Part shown: in pieces, positions 16,595 through 26,341 of the stretch
Position numbering within the stretch: position 1 is the first letter of the stretch
How the letters are laid out: each line of letters opens with the position of its first letter
DNA from: Arthrobacter rhizosphaerae
GTDB taxonomy: Bacteria; Actinomycetota; Actinomycetes; Actinomycetales; Micrococcaceae
DNA: 64,000 nucleotides
Direction of reading: 5' to 3'
Assembly: GCF_023062595.1 (NCBI RefSeq)
Contig: NZ_JALLAN010000005.1
Location: forward strand, 186,001-250,000
Made by a program: the position numbers and the translations under genes
The notes under the pieces: generated by a model
What the model was told of the DNA's origin: nothing
The model's input: only the letters and a program-made list of their open reading frames with translations
Database searches by the model: none

Positions 16595-18193
16595 TCAATA
16601 GCCGGCAAAGGAATCGGTATGTACCCTTTTAGCCCCTGCCCGCCGTGCCGCGGAACGCAGGGATCGGACGCTGGCCGGCGAGCCGGAGATGTAAACCTCA
16701 CGCTCTGAAATGTCCGGCACAAGCTCTTCCAGGGCGGGGCCGTCAAGCCGCGCGGAACGGCCGGGGCCGGCGCCTGCTACTGCCTGCACGGAACCCTCCA
16801 ACCGTGAGCCACCGTCCGGCACCTGCCCAGCCAGGGCATTGTGGAACGACCGTGGCGGAGCGGATCCGTCTGAGAGCCGCACGATGACGCGCGCCCCTGA
16901 CTTTTCAAGCTCATCCGCGTAGGCGAGTTCGGCGCCGTTCTTGGCGAGGTACAGCAGCACCACATCACGTTCGCGGGCGGCACCGGCATTAAGGTGTGCC
17001 AGGAACGGAGTGATACCGATCCCTGCGGCGATCAGCAGTACGGGAACGGAGGGCTCACGGGGCATGACAAAGTCCCCACCCACAGCCGTGGCGGTCACAG
17101 TGTCCCCGGGCTCCAACGACTGGAGCGCGCGCTTGGCAGCGGAGAGGGGTTCAGCGGTACCGACGCCGAAGGAAACATCCTGATCGTCAGGGGAGCTTGT
17201 GACGCTGAAGACGCGACGCCGGCCCTTCCCGTCGGAGCCGGTGTGCGGGAGATTCAGTTCCATGTATTGACCGGGGGTGAACTTCACGGAGCGTTCCGGA
17301 CGGAAGGTGAATTCCGTCGTCGTGGGCGTGAGAGGGCGCGAGCCCTGGAAGTGGAGCCGGATGCCGCCGCGCTGACCCGCGAAGAAGGCGACCAGGTTGC
17401 CCAACAGCAGTGCCAGCTCCGGGGAATTCGCCACAAACCCCAGGTTGTAGGGCAAGGCAAAGACGACGCCCACGACGGCGGCAAGCCCCAACTGCTGCCA
17501 CCGCCGCGGCGGCAACGTGAGTGGTTCGGTGAGCATAAAACCGACAAAAAACAATATGGGCCGCTGGGCAAGAGGCTGCCACAAGGCCGCTCCGGCGGAC
17601 ATCGCTGCACGCAATAGTTCAACTGCCACGATGGAGGTGGAGACGACAACAAACACAACGCCCATAAGCATCTTCCTGGTCCGGTATAGCACCAGCAGGA
17701 TGCCCGGAACCAGGAGCAGGAGCATCGACGGGGTGGCCGCCCACCAGGTGGCGATATTGAGGCCGGTCAGTCCTGTGATGAAGGCGCCTGCCGCGGCAGG
17801 GTTGAAGATATGGCGGCCTCGCCAGGCAAGTGCATATTTGGAGGCGGACGCCAGGACACAGGCAAGTGCCACGCCCGCCATGTCGAGCGTTTTGAACGAG
17901 GGCCAGAACAGGAAGTACAGCAGGAGCCCGGTGATCAGGGACGATTCGGAGTGCGGCTGTACCCGGAAGAGGGCGGCCAGGCCGCGGTTGGATCCATAGG
18001 TCAGCCCGAGGCACAGCGCCAAGTGCGCCAACATTTCAGGTATGCCGAAGGTCAGCCATCCCAGGACATTCAACAAAAGGCTGTAGGCCACAAGAATCCC
18101 CAGAACCCACAGCACAAGGCGGTACATCGTGAGGCGGTTGAGGGCAGTGTCCAGGCGCATACCGATTGGGTTCAGCAAACTGATGGAACTCAT
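16595..18193 (-). CDS. RnfD/NqrB-like membrane domain fused to ferredoxin-NAD(P) reductase domain
   Basis: Fusion protein of 532 residues. Residues 1 to about 270 are a multi-helix membrane domain of the RnfD/NqrB type, with the HIFNPAAAGAFITGLTG stretch and FMLTEPLTLPP (compare FMATDPVTSP in RnfD). Residues from about 280 to the end are a cytoplasmic FNR module: GRRRVFSVTSSPDD binds FAD, LLIAAGIGITPFLAHL binds the nucleotide, and EVYISGSP lies near the end. It should pass electrons between NAD(P)H and a membrane flavin. It starts inside the apbE stop (ATGA overlap), and an FMN-binding lipoprotein gene heads the operon. I saw no clear SGAT flavinylation motif in the membrane part. Confidence 0.78.
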   Translation of the reverse strand: MSSISLLNPIGMRLDTALNRLTMYRLVLWVLGILVAYSLLLNVLGWLTFGIPEMLAHLALCLGLTYGSNRGLAALFRVQPHSESSLITGLLLYFLFWPSFKTLDMAGVALACVLASASKYALAWRGRHIFNPAAAGAFITGLTGLNIATWWAATPSMLLLLVPGILLVLYRTRKMLMGVVFVVVSTSIVAVELLRAAMSAGAALWQPLAQRPILFFVGFMLTEPLTLPPRRWQQLGLAAVVGVVFALPYNLGFVANSPELALLLGNLVAFFAGQRGGIRLHFQGSRPLTPTTTEFTFRPERSVKFTPGQYMELNLPHTGSDGKGRRRVFSVTSSPDDQDVSFGVGTAEPLSAAKRALQSLEPGDTVTATAVGGDFVMPREPSVPVLLIAAGIGITPFLAHLNAGAARERDVVLLYLAKNGAELAYADELEKSGARVIVRLSDGSAPPRSFHNALAGQVPDGGSRLEGSVQAVAGAGPGRSARLDGPALEELVPDISEREVYISGSPASVRSLRSAARRAGAKRVHTDSFAGY

Positions 18194-19062
18194 GAGAAAA
18201 GTACTCCTTCGAAGTCTGCTGAGTATTCTGCGCTTCCGTCGGAGAAGACCGTAAGCCAGGAGAAATCGAAGTTCTCCTCGAGACGGTCCCCGGGAACCAG
18301 GAACAACGCGGTGGCCAGCGCATCAGCCACCATGGCGCTGGAAGCCACCGTCCAGGTGGCCACTGTGGTCTGCACCGGAACTCCCGTCAGGCCGTCCAGG
18401 ACGTGGTGCAGCCCGTCGCCCCAGGTCCGTCTGTTGGAGGCCGACGCGCACAGTGCGCCCGCGCCCAGATTGATCGTCCCGATGGCACGTTCCGGATCGT
18501 AGGGGTGTTCGAGTCCTATGGACACAGGGTTGGGACCAGAGTTGAACAGATCACCGCTGGCATCGAGGAAGTATTCGGTGAACCCCTGAGCCAAGAGCTC
18601 CGTGGACAGCAGGTCTACGAGTTGTCCCTTGCCGGCCGCGCCAACGTCCAGCACGACAGGAGCCGACGTGGACAGGATGGAACCGTCCCATTGCAGAACG
18701 TCCTCCCAGCGTGGCGGCGCTACTGGTGACCCCTTTGGACGCAAGGAGTATCCGGCGTCGTAACCAAGGTGCTCCAGGCTCCCCCCGATCAGTGGTGTCA
18801 TCGCGCCACCGCTGATCCGGTAGAGGTCCTGGTAGAGCCGGCCCAGCTCAGCAGCGTTCTCAGGCATCTCGAACCTGCCGGACTCCCTGGCGGCAGAAGC
18901 CACCAGGGAGTCCGGGCGGAAACGGGACCAGGCGGAGTCGTAGTCCTCCACGACGGCCAGCAACCTGTTTTGCTGCACGTCCGTCAGCTGAACGGGGGTG
19001 CAGATCTCCCAGCGGGTGCCTATCCCGTCAAAAGTGAATGCCGCCCAACCCGGATGGGGCAC
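18190..19062 (-). CDS. apbE: FAD:protein FMN transferase (ApbE)
   Basis: Flavin transferase of 290 residues, starting with GTG. ApbE enzymes use FAD to attach FMN to a Thr on partner proteins. Family segments visible: VVLDVGAAGKGQLVDLL (usually DLGGIAKGYAVD), EYFLDASGDLF, GLHHVLDGLTG (usually HHIIDPRTG) and SSAMVADALATALFLV with the Mg-binding Asp and Thr. No signal peptide is evident, so FMN loading may occur inside the cell, unlike lipoprotein ApbE forms. It sits between the FMN-binding lipoprotein, its probable substrate, and the RnfD-FNR fusion. Confidence 0.83.
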   Translation of the reverse strand: MPHPGWAAFTFDGIGTRWEICTPVQLTDVQQNRLLAVVEDYDSAWSRFRPDSLVASAARESGRFEMPENAAELGRLYQDLYRISGGAMTPLIGGSLEHLGYDAGYSLRPKGSPVAPPRWEDVLQWDGSILSTSAPVVLDVGAAGKGQLVDLLSTELLAQGFTEYFLDASGDLFNSGPNPVSIGLEHPYDPERAIGTINLGAGALCASASNRRTWGDGLHHVLDGLTGVPVQTTVATWTVASSAMVADALATALFLVPGDRLEENFDFSWLTVFSDGSAEYSADFEGVLFS

Positions 19063-19105
19063 GTGCTCTCCTTAATAAATGCGGAAGTACTGCAGGTGAT
19101 AATGC

Positions 19106-19573
19106 CTACTTGGCCTGGGACTTGATCTTTTCCACGGCCTCGTTGAACCCGCCGCTGGTCAGGGATGAACCGGCCACCTTGGAGACGCTGAGTTCATCGA
19201 GCTTCTTTCCCACGACCTGCGCCTGGATTCCGCCGGCGAACTCACCCTGGAATTTCTTGGTGTTGGGGTTGGTCGGATGCTCGGTGATTTTTACATCGGA
19301 TACCGTCCCGCCCGCCAACGTCAGCTCGACGCCCACCGTCTCGGTGCCGTTGGGGGACACATAGTTACCGTCGGCGCTGTAGGTACCGTCTTTGTAACCG
19401 GCGGCTGTCCCGGAGGTTGCCAGCGAGCTCGAGGGGGCTGCGGAGGTGGTGGCGCTTGTGGCTGCGGGGGTGCTGGTTGTCGGGGAGGTGGCTGACGGCG
19501 CACATCCGGCCACGGTTCCTACCAGGGAGAGGCCGGCGACACCAACGAACAGACTTTTGCGGGCGGTTTTCAT
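19106..19573 (-). CDS. FMN-binding-domain lipoprotein (RnfG/NqrC-like)
   Basis: Exported protein of 155 residues. A signal peptide ends in GTVAGC, a lipobox with Cys24. A Thr/Ser/Ala/Pro-rich spacer of about 35 residues follows, then a single FMN-binding domain from YKDGTYSADGNYVSP to the end. The motif VAGSSLTSGGFNEAVEKI near the C-terminus matches the place where ApbE attaches FMN to Thr in RnfG and NqrC. The Thr of SLTS is the expected site. It heads the operon, with apbE 43 bases downstream. It likely acts as a surface electron carrier for the membrane fusion protein. Confidence 0.8.
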   Translation of the reverse strand: MKTARKSLFVGVAGLSLVGTVAGCAPSATSPTTSTPAATSATTSAAPSSSLATSGTAAGYKDGTYSADGNYVSPNGTETVGVELTLAGGTVSDVKITEHPTNPNTKKFQGEFAGGIQAQVVGKKLDELSVSKVAGSSLTSGGFNEAVEKIKSQAK

Positions 19574-19625
19574 ACAGGGCTCGATTCTCGTTCGGGGACT
19601 GTTACGGATGTGACAACGTCAGAAT

Positions 19626-19656
19626 CAGCGTAATGGTTCACCATTTTCTTACGCTG
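19626..19656. promoter_or_regulatory. Inverted repeat between the flavin cassette and argS
   Basis: CAGCGTAA (19626-19633) and TTACGCTG (19649-19656) are perfect 8-base complements separated by 15 bases, which hold a smaller TGG-TTCA-CCA repeat. It lies 53 bases upstream of the FMN-binding lipoprotein gene and about 140 bases upstream of argS. Its AT-rich surroundings suggest a promoter and operator for the cassette. Confidence 0.45.
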
Positions 19657-19793
19657 TGAATTTCCTGTGAACGCTAATCCTTTCAAAAAGAAACCCGAAG
19701 AGCAGCCCCAACAGCATCCGGCACTGCGGCTCACGACGACTGCTGCCGCAACGCAAATTCCGCTGGATTGCAGGGCACCGGTAGGCTAGATGC

Positions 19794-21443
19794 GTGACTC
19801 CCGAAGAACTCTCCCTCGCCATATCCGCCTGCCTGAAAGACGCCGTCGCGGCCGGCGATGTCGCCCTCGAGGCTTCGGCTGTGCCTGACGAGGTCCGTGT
19901 GGAGCGTCCAAAGAACCGTGACCACGGCGATTGGGCCACCAATATCGCCTTGCAACTGTCCAAGCAGGCAGGCATGAATCCCCGTGAGTTTGCCGCTGTG
20001 CTGAGCACCAGGCTTAAGACCATTGACGGTGTCTCTTCGGTGGACATTGCCGGACCGGGGTTCCTGAATATCACGGTGGACGCTGCGACTGCAGGCGCAC
20101 TGGCGAAGGCTATTGTGGAGGCCGGTCCCGGCTACGGAACCAATTCCGCGCTCGCGGGCCACGTGGTGAACATGGAGTTTGTCTCCGCCAATCCCACTGG
20201 TCCCTTGCATATTGGGCACACGCGGTGGGCTGCCCTTGGTGACGCGATCGCCAGGGTCCTCCGTGCCTCCGGCGCAAAAGTCACGGCCGAGTACTACATC
20301 AATGACGCCGGTTCCCAGATGAACGTCTTCGCAGAGTCGGTGCTGGCCCGTCTGCATGGCAGGGACGTACCGGAAGGCGGCTACCCCGGACAGTACATTG
20401 CCGACCTCGGCCGCCATGTGTTGACCCGCCATCCGGGAATCCGTGAACTTACTGATGTTGCCGCGCTGCCCGTCATCCGGGCCGCTGCCTATGAGGCGCA
20501 GCTTGAGGACATTAAGCACACGTTGGCGGATTTCGGTGTGGTGTTCGATACCTATTTCTCGGAAAAGGACCTGCACGACGGCGGTGCGATTGAAAGTGCC
20601 GTTGCCCGCCTTCGCGAACAGGGCCATGTGTTCGACGACGGCGGGGCAGTCTGGCTGCGCACCACCGACTTCGGCGACGACAAGGACCGGGTCATGATCC
20701 GCGCCAACGGAGAGCCCACCTATTTTGCCGCGGACGCCGCGTACTACTTGTCCAAGAAGGACCGTGGCTACGACCAGAAAATTTATCTCCTCGGCGCCGA
20801 TCACCATGGCTACATCAACCGCCTCAAGGCCATTGCGGCGTGTGCCGGTGATGATCCTGAGGTCAACATCGAGGTCCTGATCGGCCAGCTTGTCTCCGTC
20901 AATGGAGCGAAGCTCTCCAAGCGTGCAGGCAACATCATCGAGCTCAAGGACCTCATCGATTGGCTGGGCAAAGACGCCGTCAGGTACTCCCTGGCCCGGT
21001 TCCCGGCAGATTCCCCGCTGACGCTCGATCCTGAGCTGCTGAAGAAGCACAGCAACGAGAACCCCGTCTTCTACGTCCAGTACGCTCACGCCCGTTCACG
21101 CGGTACCGCCCGTAACGCCGTCGCGGCCGGGGTTGACCGCAGCGCCTTTGACGCTTCGCTGCTGGAGCATGCCACTGAGAACGAGCTCCTGTCCTATCTC
21201 GGCAGCTATCCCTCGATTGTTGCCAAGGCTGCGGAACTTCGTGAGCCGCACCGGATTGCGCGCCACCTCGAAGTGATCGCCGGCGCGTACCACCGCTGGT
21301 ATGACGCCTGCAGGGTGGCGCCACTGGGGGATGAACCCATCACCGACCTCAACCGCACCAGGCTGTGGCTCAACGACGCCACAAGCCAGGTGCTGGCCAA
21401 CGGACTTGATCTGCTGGGCGTTTCGGCGCCGGAACGGATGTGA
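19794..21443 (+). CDS. argS: Arginyl-tRNA synthetase
   Basis: Class I synthetase of 549 residues, starting with GTG at 19794. It charges tRNA-Arg with arginine. The HIGH motif is in GPLHIGHTRW (near residue 140). The KMSKS-equivalent loop is KLSKRAGNII (near 371). The N-terminal add-1 tRNA-binding domain includes NRDHGDWATNIALQLSK, and the C-terminal anticodon-binding DALR domain starts near residue 430 (ENPVFYVQYAHAR). Its stop overlaps a possible GTG start of lysA, so the two are tightly packed. This is the first gene of the conserved argS-to-atp block. Confidence 0.96.
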   Translation: MTPEELSLAISACLKDAVAAGDVALEASAVPDEVRVERPKNRDHGDWATNIALQLSKQAGMNPREFAAVLSTRLKTIDGVSSVDIAGPGFLNITVDAATAGALAKAIVEAGPGYGTNSALAGHVVNMEFVSANPTGPLHIGHTRWAALGDAIARVLRASGAKVTAEYYINDAGSQMNVFAESVLARLHGRDVPEGGYPGQYIADLGRHVLTRHPGIRELTDVAALPVIRAAAYEAQLEDIKHTLADFGVVFDTYFSEKDLHDGGAIESAVARLREQGHVFDDGGAVWLRTTDFGDDKDRVMIRANGEPTYFAADAAYYLSKKDRGYDQKIYLLGADHHGYINRLKAIAACAGDDPEVNIEVLIGQLVSVNGAKLSKRAGNIIELKDLIDWLGKDAVRYSLARFPADSPLTLDPELLKKHSNENPVFYVQYAHARSRGTARNAVAAGVDRSAFDASLLEHATENELLSYLGSYPSIVAKAAELREPHRIARHLEVIAGAYHRWYDACRVAPLGDEPITDLNRTRLWLNDATSQVLANGLDLLGVSAPERM

Positions 21444-21448
21444 GACAG

Positions 21449-22948
21449 ATGAACACCACCAAAACAGTGAATACGCATCAGGCCTCGCCACTGGCGCCTG
21501 AGTGGCTGCAGTTGCCTGCTGACCTGAACGTGTTGCACTCGCCGATGTGGGCCGGGGATGTGGAACGGAACGACGACGGCGAGTTGGCAATTAACGGCAT
21601 CCCCGTCAGCCGCCTGCGGGAAGAGTTCGGTACGCCCCTTTTTGTGATGAGTGAAACTGATTTCCGCTCACGCGCCCGTGCATTCAAGGACGCCTTCGAC
21701 GACGCCTTCGCTGATATCTGCGGGGGAGTGGACGTCTACTATGCCGGCAAGTCTTTCCTCTGCAGCGCAGTGGCCAGCTGGGTTGCTGACGAGGGCCTGC
21801 GGCTGGACACGTGTTCAGGCGGAGAACTTGCGGTCGCTGCCAAAGCCGGGATTGAAGGCCCGCATCTTGGACTCCATGGCAACAACAAGTCCGATGCCGA
21901 AATCAACCGCGCACTGGACATGAAGGTTGGCCGCATTGTGGTGGACAGTCTCGCCGAGCTGGAGCGCGTAGCCAAGATCGCCTCCGACCGCTCCGGGGTG
22001 GCCAAGGTAATGCTTAGGCTGACTCCTGGAGTGCACGCCCACACCCATGAGTTCATCGCCACCGCCCATGAGGATCAGAAGTTCGGCCTTTCAATGGCGG
22101 GCGATTCCACTGACGAGGCAGGTTTGTCTGCTGCGGAGGAAGCCGTGGCCGCTGCCACCAGCTACGCCAGCATTGAGCTTCTCGGTGTCCACTGCCACAT
22201 CGGCTCGCAGATCTTCGAAGCCGACGGGTTCGCCCTGGCGGCGGCTAAGCTTCTGGACTTCCTTGCTGCAATGCAGGCCAAGTATTCGATTGTCTTGCCG
22301 GAACTGGATCTGGGCGGAGGCTATGGCATTGCCTACACTCCTGTGGACAGTCCCCGCCCGCCCGCTGAGATCGCGCAGGCAATGGCCGCCGTCGTGCGGT
22401 CAAAATGTGCCGAACTGAACATCCAGGCTCCGCGAATCTCTATCGAGCCGGGCCGCGCGATCGTCGGCCCGTCCACGTTCACCCTCTATGAGGTGGGGAC
22501 ATTGAAGACAGTCCGCGTAGACAGCCCCACTGTTTCCGGTGATTCTGCCGATTCAGGAACCGCAAACGTTACGCACCCCCGCCGCTATGTGTCAGTGGAC
22601 GGCGGCATGAGCGACAACGCCCGTCCTGTGCTCTACGACGCTGATTATTCGGCAATCCTCGCCTCCCGGGCTTCCGCAGCGGCTCCGCAGTTGTCCCGAG
22701 TGGTGGGCAAACATTGCGAGAGCGGCGACATAGTTGTTAGAGATGTATATCTGCCCGAGGACGTGGCAGCCGGTGATCTTCTCGCTGTACCGGGTACCGG
22801 CGCCTACTGCTGGGCCCTGTCAAGCAACTACAACTATCTGGCCCGGCCGGGCGTTGTCGCTGTGCGCGACGGATCCACCCGGCTCATTGTCCGCGGGGAA
22901 ACCGAAGAAGACCTGTTAAACCGTGACATGGGAGTGGCGAATGACTGA
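21449..22948 (+). CDS. lysA: Diaminopimelate decarboxylase
   Basis: PLP enzyme of about 499 residues that makes lysine from meso-diaminopimelate. The Schiff-base Lys is in DVYYAGKSFLC (near residue 98). The Gly-rich phosphate loop is LDLGGGYGIAYT. The C-terminal domain has KHCESGDIV and VPGTGAYCWAL, which complete the active site across the dimer. I chose the ATG at 21449. A GTG at 21440 inside the argS stop would add three residues. It overlaps the start of hom by 8 bases. It is longer than the typical 420-450 residues, with an N-terminal extension usual for Micrococcaceae. Confidence 0.94.
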   Translation: MNTTKTVNTHQASPLAPEWLQLPADLNVLHSPMWAGDVERNDDGELAINGIPVSRLREEFGTPLFVMSETDFRSRARAFKDAFDDAFADICGGVDVYYAGKSFLCSAVASWVADEGLRLDTCSGGELAVAAKAGIEGPHLGLHGNNKSDAEINRALDMKVGRIVVDSLAELERVAKIASDRSGVAKVMLRLTPGVHAHTHEFIATAHEDQKFGLSMAGDSTDEAGLSAAEEAVAAATSYASIELLGVHCHIGSQIFEADGFALAAAKLLDFLAAMQAKYSIVLPELDLGGGYGIAYTPVDSPRPPAEIAQAMAAVVRSKCAELNIQAPRISIEPGRAIVGPSTFTLYEVGTLKTVRVDSPTVSGDSADSGTANVTHPRRYVSVDGGMSDNARPVLYDADYSAILASRASAAAPQLSRVVGKHCESGDIVVRDVYLPEDVAAGDLLAVPGTGAYCWALSSNYNYLARPGVVAVRDGSTRLIVRGETEEDLLNRDMGVAND

Positions 22949-24257
22949 AGTGCGAACCCTGAAGGTAGCCCTGCTGGGCTGTGGCAACGTTGGGGCCCAG
23001 GTAGCGCGGATTCTCATTGAGGACGCCGACGCCCTTGCCGCCCGTACCGGCGCGCGTCTGGAACTCTCCGGCATCGCGGTGCGCAACGTCAATGCAAAGC
23101 GCGACGTCGAGCTTCCGCAGGAGCTCTTCACTACGGATGCCGATACTCTCGTCAAAGATGCAGATCTGGTCATCGAGCTCATGGGCGGCATCGAACCTGC
23201 CAGGTCTCTGATCCTCACAGCCATCCAGAACGGCGCCTGTGTGGTGACGGGAAACAAGGCCCTTCTGGCCCAGGATGGTCCCACGCTTTATGAAGAGGCG
23301 GACAAGGCCGGCGTGCAGCTGTCTTACGAAGCAGCTGTGGCTGGGGCAATCCCCATTCTCCGCCCTATCCGGGACAGCCTCTCCGGAGACCGGATCACGC
23401 GCGTGCTCGGCATTGTCAACGGCACCACCAACTTCATCCTTGACCAGATGGACTCCACGGGTGCCCAGTTCGCCGATGCCCTGGCAGAGGCCCAGAGGCT
23501 CGGCTATGCCGAAGCTGATCCCACTGCAGACGTTGAAGGACATGACGCCGCCGCGAAGGCCGCAATCCTTGCCTCATTGGCCTTCCACACGCGGTTTGCC
23601 CTCGAGAACGTGCACTGTGAAGGAATCAGCAACGTCAGCGCCGCGGACATCGCCGCTGCGAAGGACGCGGGATTCGTCATCAAACTTCTGGCCATTGCGG
23701 AGAAACTGACCGACGCCGATGGCGGAGAAGGTGTCTCCGTCAGGGTTCACCCCACGCTCCTCCCGCGTGAGCACCCGCTGGCAGCCGTCCGTGGTGCCTT
23801 CAACGCAGTGTTCATCGAAGCCGAAAATGCCGGCGAGCTGATGTTCTACGGCCAGGGAGCAGGCGGAACCCCCACAGCGTCGGCAATTCTGGGAGACCTT
23901 ATTTCGGCAGCCCGCCGCCTGGTGCTAGGCGGGCCAGGACGCACGGAGACCACTACCGGCCACGTGCCCGCGCTGCCCATCGACGCCGCGCTAACCAGCT
24001 ACTACATCGGCCTGGACGTTGCAGACCAGCCGGGCGTCCTGGCAAAAATCGCCCGTCTCTTCGCAGACCATGGCGTTTCCATCGAGATCATGCGACAGAC
24101 CATCCACCGCGACGCCGAATCCAATGTGGAAACGGCTGAACTGAGGATAGTCACGCACCGCGCAAGCGAAGCTGCACTGGCAGCAACCGTTGAGGCCGTG
24201 AAGGGCCTTGACGTCATCAATTCCGTTACATCCGTACTGCGGGTAGAAGGAGTCTAA
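22941..24257 (+). CDS. hom: Homoserine dehydrogenase
   Basis: Oxidoreductase of 438 residues that converts aspartate semialdehyde to homoserine. The ATG at 22941 is preceded by GGGAG and lies within the lysA 3' end. The Rossmann fold starts with LLGCGNVGAQVARIL. GNKALLAQDG and GIVNGTTNFILDQM are catalytic-domain motifs. A C-terminal ACT domain (about residues 355-435, beginning YYIGLDVADQPGVLAKI) is the usual site of threonine feedback inhibition in actinobacteria. Its TAA directly precedes the GTG start of thrC. Confidence 0.95.
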   Translation: MTEVRTLKVALLGCGNVGAQVARILIEDADALAARTGARLELSGIAVRNVNAKRDVELPQELFTTDADTLVKDADLVIELMGGIEPARSLILTAIQNGACVVTGNKALLAQDGPTLYEEADKAGVQLSYEAAVAGAIPILRPIRDSLSGDRITRVLGIVNGTTNFILDQMDSTGAQFADALAEAQRLGYAEADPTADVEGHDAAAKAAILASLAFHTRFALENVHCEGISNVSAADIAAAKDAGFVIKLLAIAEKLTDADGGEGVSVRVHPTLLPREHPLAAVRGAFNAVFIEAENAGELMFYGQGAGGTPTASAILGDLISAARRLVLGGPGRTETTTGHVPALPIDAALTSYYIGLDVADQPGVLAKIARLFADHGVSIEIMRQTIHRDAESNVETAELRIVTHRASEAALAATVEAVKGLDVINSVTSVLRVEGV

Positions 24258-25364
24258 GTGGCTCACCAATGGCGTGGAGTAGTCCGCGAATACGCTGATC
24301 GTTTGCCTGTTACGGAAGCCACGAAGGTGATCTCCCTTGGTGAGGGCGGCACTCCGCTGGTCCACGCACGGCAGCTGTCCGAGCTCACTGGTTCCACCGT
24401 CTATCTGAAGGTGGAGGGCATGAACCCGACCGGTTCCTTCAAGGACCGCGGCATGACCATGGCTATGACGGCAGCTGTTGCGGCAGGGGCCAAGGCAGTG
24501 GTTTGTGCTTCCACTGGCAACACCTCTGCTTCCGCGGCGGCGTACGCAACGGCGGCAGGATTGAAGTGCGCGGTGCTGGTGCCTGAAGGCAAGATCTCGA
24601 TGGGTAAGTTGAGCCAGGCCATCGCCCATGGCGCGACGCTGCTGCAGGTGGACGGGAACTTCGATGACTGCCTGGACATCGCCCGCAAGCTGGGTGACTC
24701 TTACCCGGTTTTCCTGGTGAACTCGGTCAACCCTGCCAGGATCGAAGGCCAAAAGACCGGTGCTTTTGAAATCGTTGACGCCCTCGGGGATGCCCCGGAC
24801 TTCCATGTACTTCCTGTGGGGAATGCCGGCAACATCAGCGCGTACTGGAAGGGTTACAAGGAGTACTCGGCACCGTTCGAATCCTTGACCGCAGGCACGC
24901 TTCCGGCTGTCTCGACAAAAACACCCGTGATGTGGGGTTTCCAGGCCGCTGGTGCTGCACCGTTTGTGGCCGGCCATCCGATTACCGAACCGGACACCAT
25001 TGCCACTGCCATCCGGATCGGCAACCCGGCCTCCTGGGATACTGCCGTTGCTGCCCGTGATGAGTCCGGCGGCGTGATTGAGGCTGTTACCGATGAGGAA
25101 ATCCTGGACGCGCACCGCTGGCTGTCGGCCCGTGAAGGCGTCTTTGTGGAACCGGGCTCAGCAGCCGGAGTTGCAGGTCTGATCAAGAAGCACGCCGCGG
25201 GCCAGGTTCCCACCGGCAAGACCATAGTCATCACCGTTACCGGTCATGGCCTGAAGGATCCCCAGTGGGCGCTCAGGACCGAGGACGGCAGCGAAGTGCA
25301 GCCCGTCAAGGTTTCCAACGACGTCGTGACTGTTGCTTCTGAACTGGGACTGGAAGAAAAGTAG
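24258..25364 (+). CDS. thrC: Threonine synthase
   Basis: PLP enzyme of 368 residues that converts O-phosphohomoserine to threonine. The GTG start directly follows the hom stop. The Schiff-base Lys is in [11 protein letters not shown] (near residue 62). The phosphate-binding segment [13 protein letters not shown] and the [12 protein letters not shown] loop are typical of short actinobacterial threonine synthases. It lies in the order hom-thrC-thrB. Confidence 0.95.
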   Translation: MAHQWRGVVREYADRLPVTEATKVISLGEGGTPLVHARQLSELTGSTVYLKVEGMNPTGSFKDRGMTMAMTAAVAAGAKAVVCASTGNTSASAAAYATAAGLKCAVLVPEGKISMGKLSQAIAHGATLLQVDGNFDDCLDIARKLGDSYPVFLVNSVNPARIEGQKTGAFEIVDALGDAPDFHVLPVGNAGNISAYWKGYKEYSAPFESLTAGTLPAVSTKTPVMWGFQAAGAAPFVAGHPITEPDTIATAIRIGNPASWDTAVAARDESGGVIEAVTDEEILDAHRWLSAREGVFVEPGSAAGVAGLIKKHAAGQVPTGKTIVITVTGHGLKDPQWALRTEDGSEVQPVKVSNDVVTVASELGLEEK

Positions 25365-25366
25365 CG

Positions 25367-26341
25367 TTGGAAACGATGCTTAGGGCTGACGCGGAATCGC
25401 CCGCCATCGCTGCGGGACAGCAGGTCACTGTCCGGGTTCCTGCCACCAGCGCTAACCTGGGACCCGGCTACGACAGCCTGGGTTTGGCTCTGTCCTTGTA
25501 CGACACTCTCACGGTGGAGACTCTGGACACCGGAGAACTTCTCTTCGAACTCGCGGGTGAGGGTGCTGAAACCCTTCCCCGCGATGCGAGCCACCTCGTG
25601 GTCAAGGCCATCACTGCAGCGCTCGCGCGCCTGGGGTTCCGTCATGCGGGCCTGAGGATCATTGCCAATAACGTCAATCCCCACGGCCGCGGGCTTGGCT
25701 CATCGGCCTGCGCCGTGGTTGCAGCTGTTGTTGCGGCCAACGCGCTCGTACCTGCTCCTTCCCAACGCGACCGCGCGTGGATTCTTCAGGTCACCAGCGA
25801 GATGGAAGGCCATCCCGACAACGTCGCTCCCGCCTTGTTCGGCGGACTGGCGTTGTCATGGCAGGACAGTGACCAGTACAGCAGCACCTGCGCCGAGGTG
25901 TCACCGCAGGTTGTACCGATCGTCGCCGTGCCCGACTATGAACTCTCAACCGAGGCGGCGCGGGCTTTGCTTCCTGCCTCGATCGGTCACCACGCGGCAG
26001 CTATGAACTCGGGGCGGGCAGCGTTGTTGATCCACGCATTAACACAGAAGCCGGAGTTCCTGCTGGCAGGGACTGAAGACTACCTGCACCAGAGCTATCG
26101 GGCGGAGGCAATGCGTCCCAGTGCGGGATTGCTTGGTGCCCTCCGGGCAGCAGGCCATGCCGCGGTTGTTTCCGGCGCGGGCCCCACGGTTCTGGTCCTG
26201 GCCAACGGCGAAGCCGAAGCCGAAGCCAGCCTGGAATTCATCAGACGCTACACGTCAGAGAACACGCCGGATGTCGCCTGGCGCGTGATGAAGCTGGCTG
26301 TGGACGTCGAAGGTGCTAAAGTGGACTTGCACCGGCGGTAA
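25367..26341 (+). CDS. thrB: Homoserine kinase
   Basis: GHMP-family kinase of 324 residues that phosphorylates homoserine. The N-terminal segment VRVPATSANLGPGYDSLG is the GHMP motif 1. The ATP loop is GRGLGSSACAVVAA, and the C-terminal motif is SGAGPTVLVLA. The TTG at 25367 or the ATG at 25376 (GGA upstream) may be the start. The gene ends the lysine/threonine operon. Just after its stop are three tandem 11-base repeats and the long rho leader. Confidence 0.94.
   Translation: METMLRADAESPAIAAGQQVTVRVPATSANLGPGYDSLGLALSLYDTLTVETLDTGELLFELAGEGAETLPRDASHLVVKAITAALARLGFRHAGLRIIANNVNPHGRGLGSSACAVVAAVVAANALVPAPSQRDRAWILQVTSEMEGHPDNVAPALFGGLALSWQDSDQYSSTCAEVSPQVVPIVAVPDYELSTEAARALLPASIGHHAAAMNSGRAALLIHALTQKPEFLLAGTEDYLHQSYRAEAMRPSAGLLGALRAAGHAAVVSGAGPTVLVLANGEAEAEASLEFIRRYTSENTPDVAWRVMKLAVDVEGAKVDLHRR

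Noticed and set aside
19731..21089. 452-codon open frame on the minus strand
   Set aside because: It is antisense to argS, which has intact HIGH and KMSKS-type motifs.
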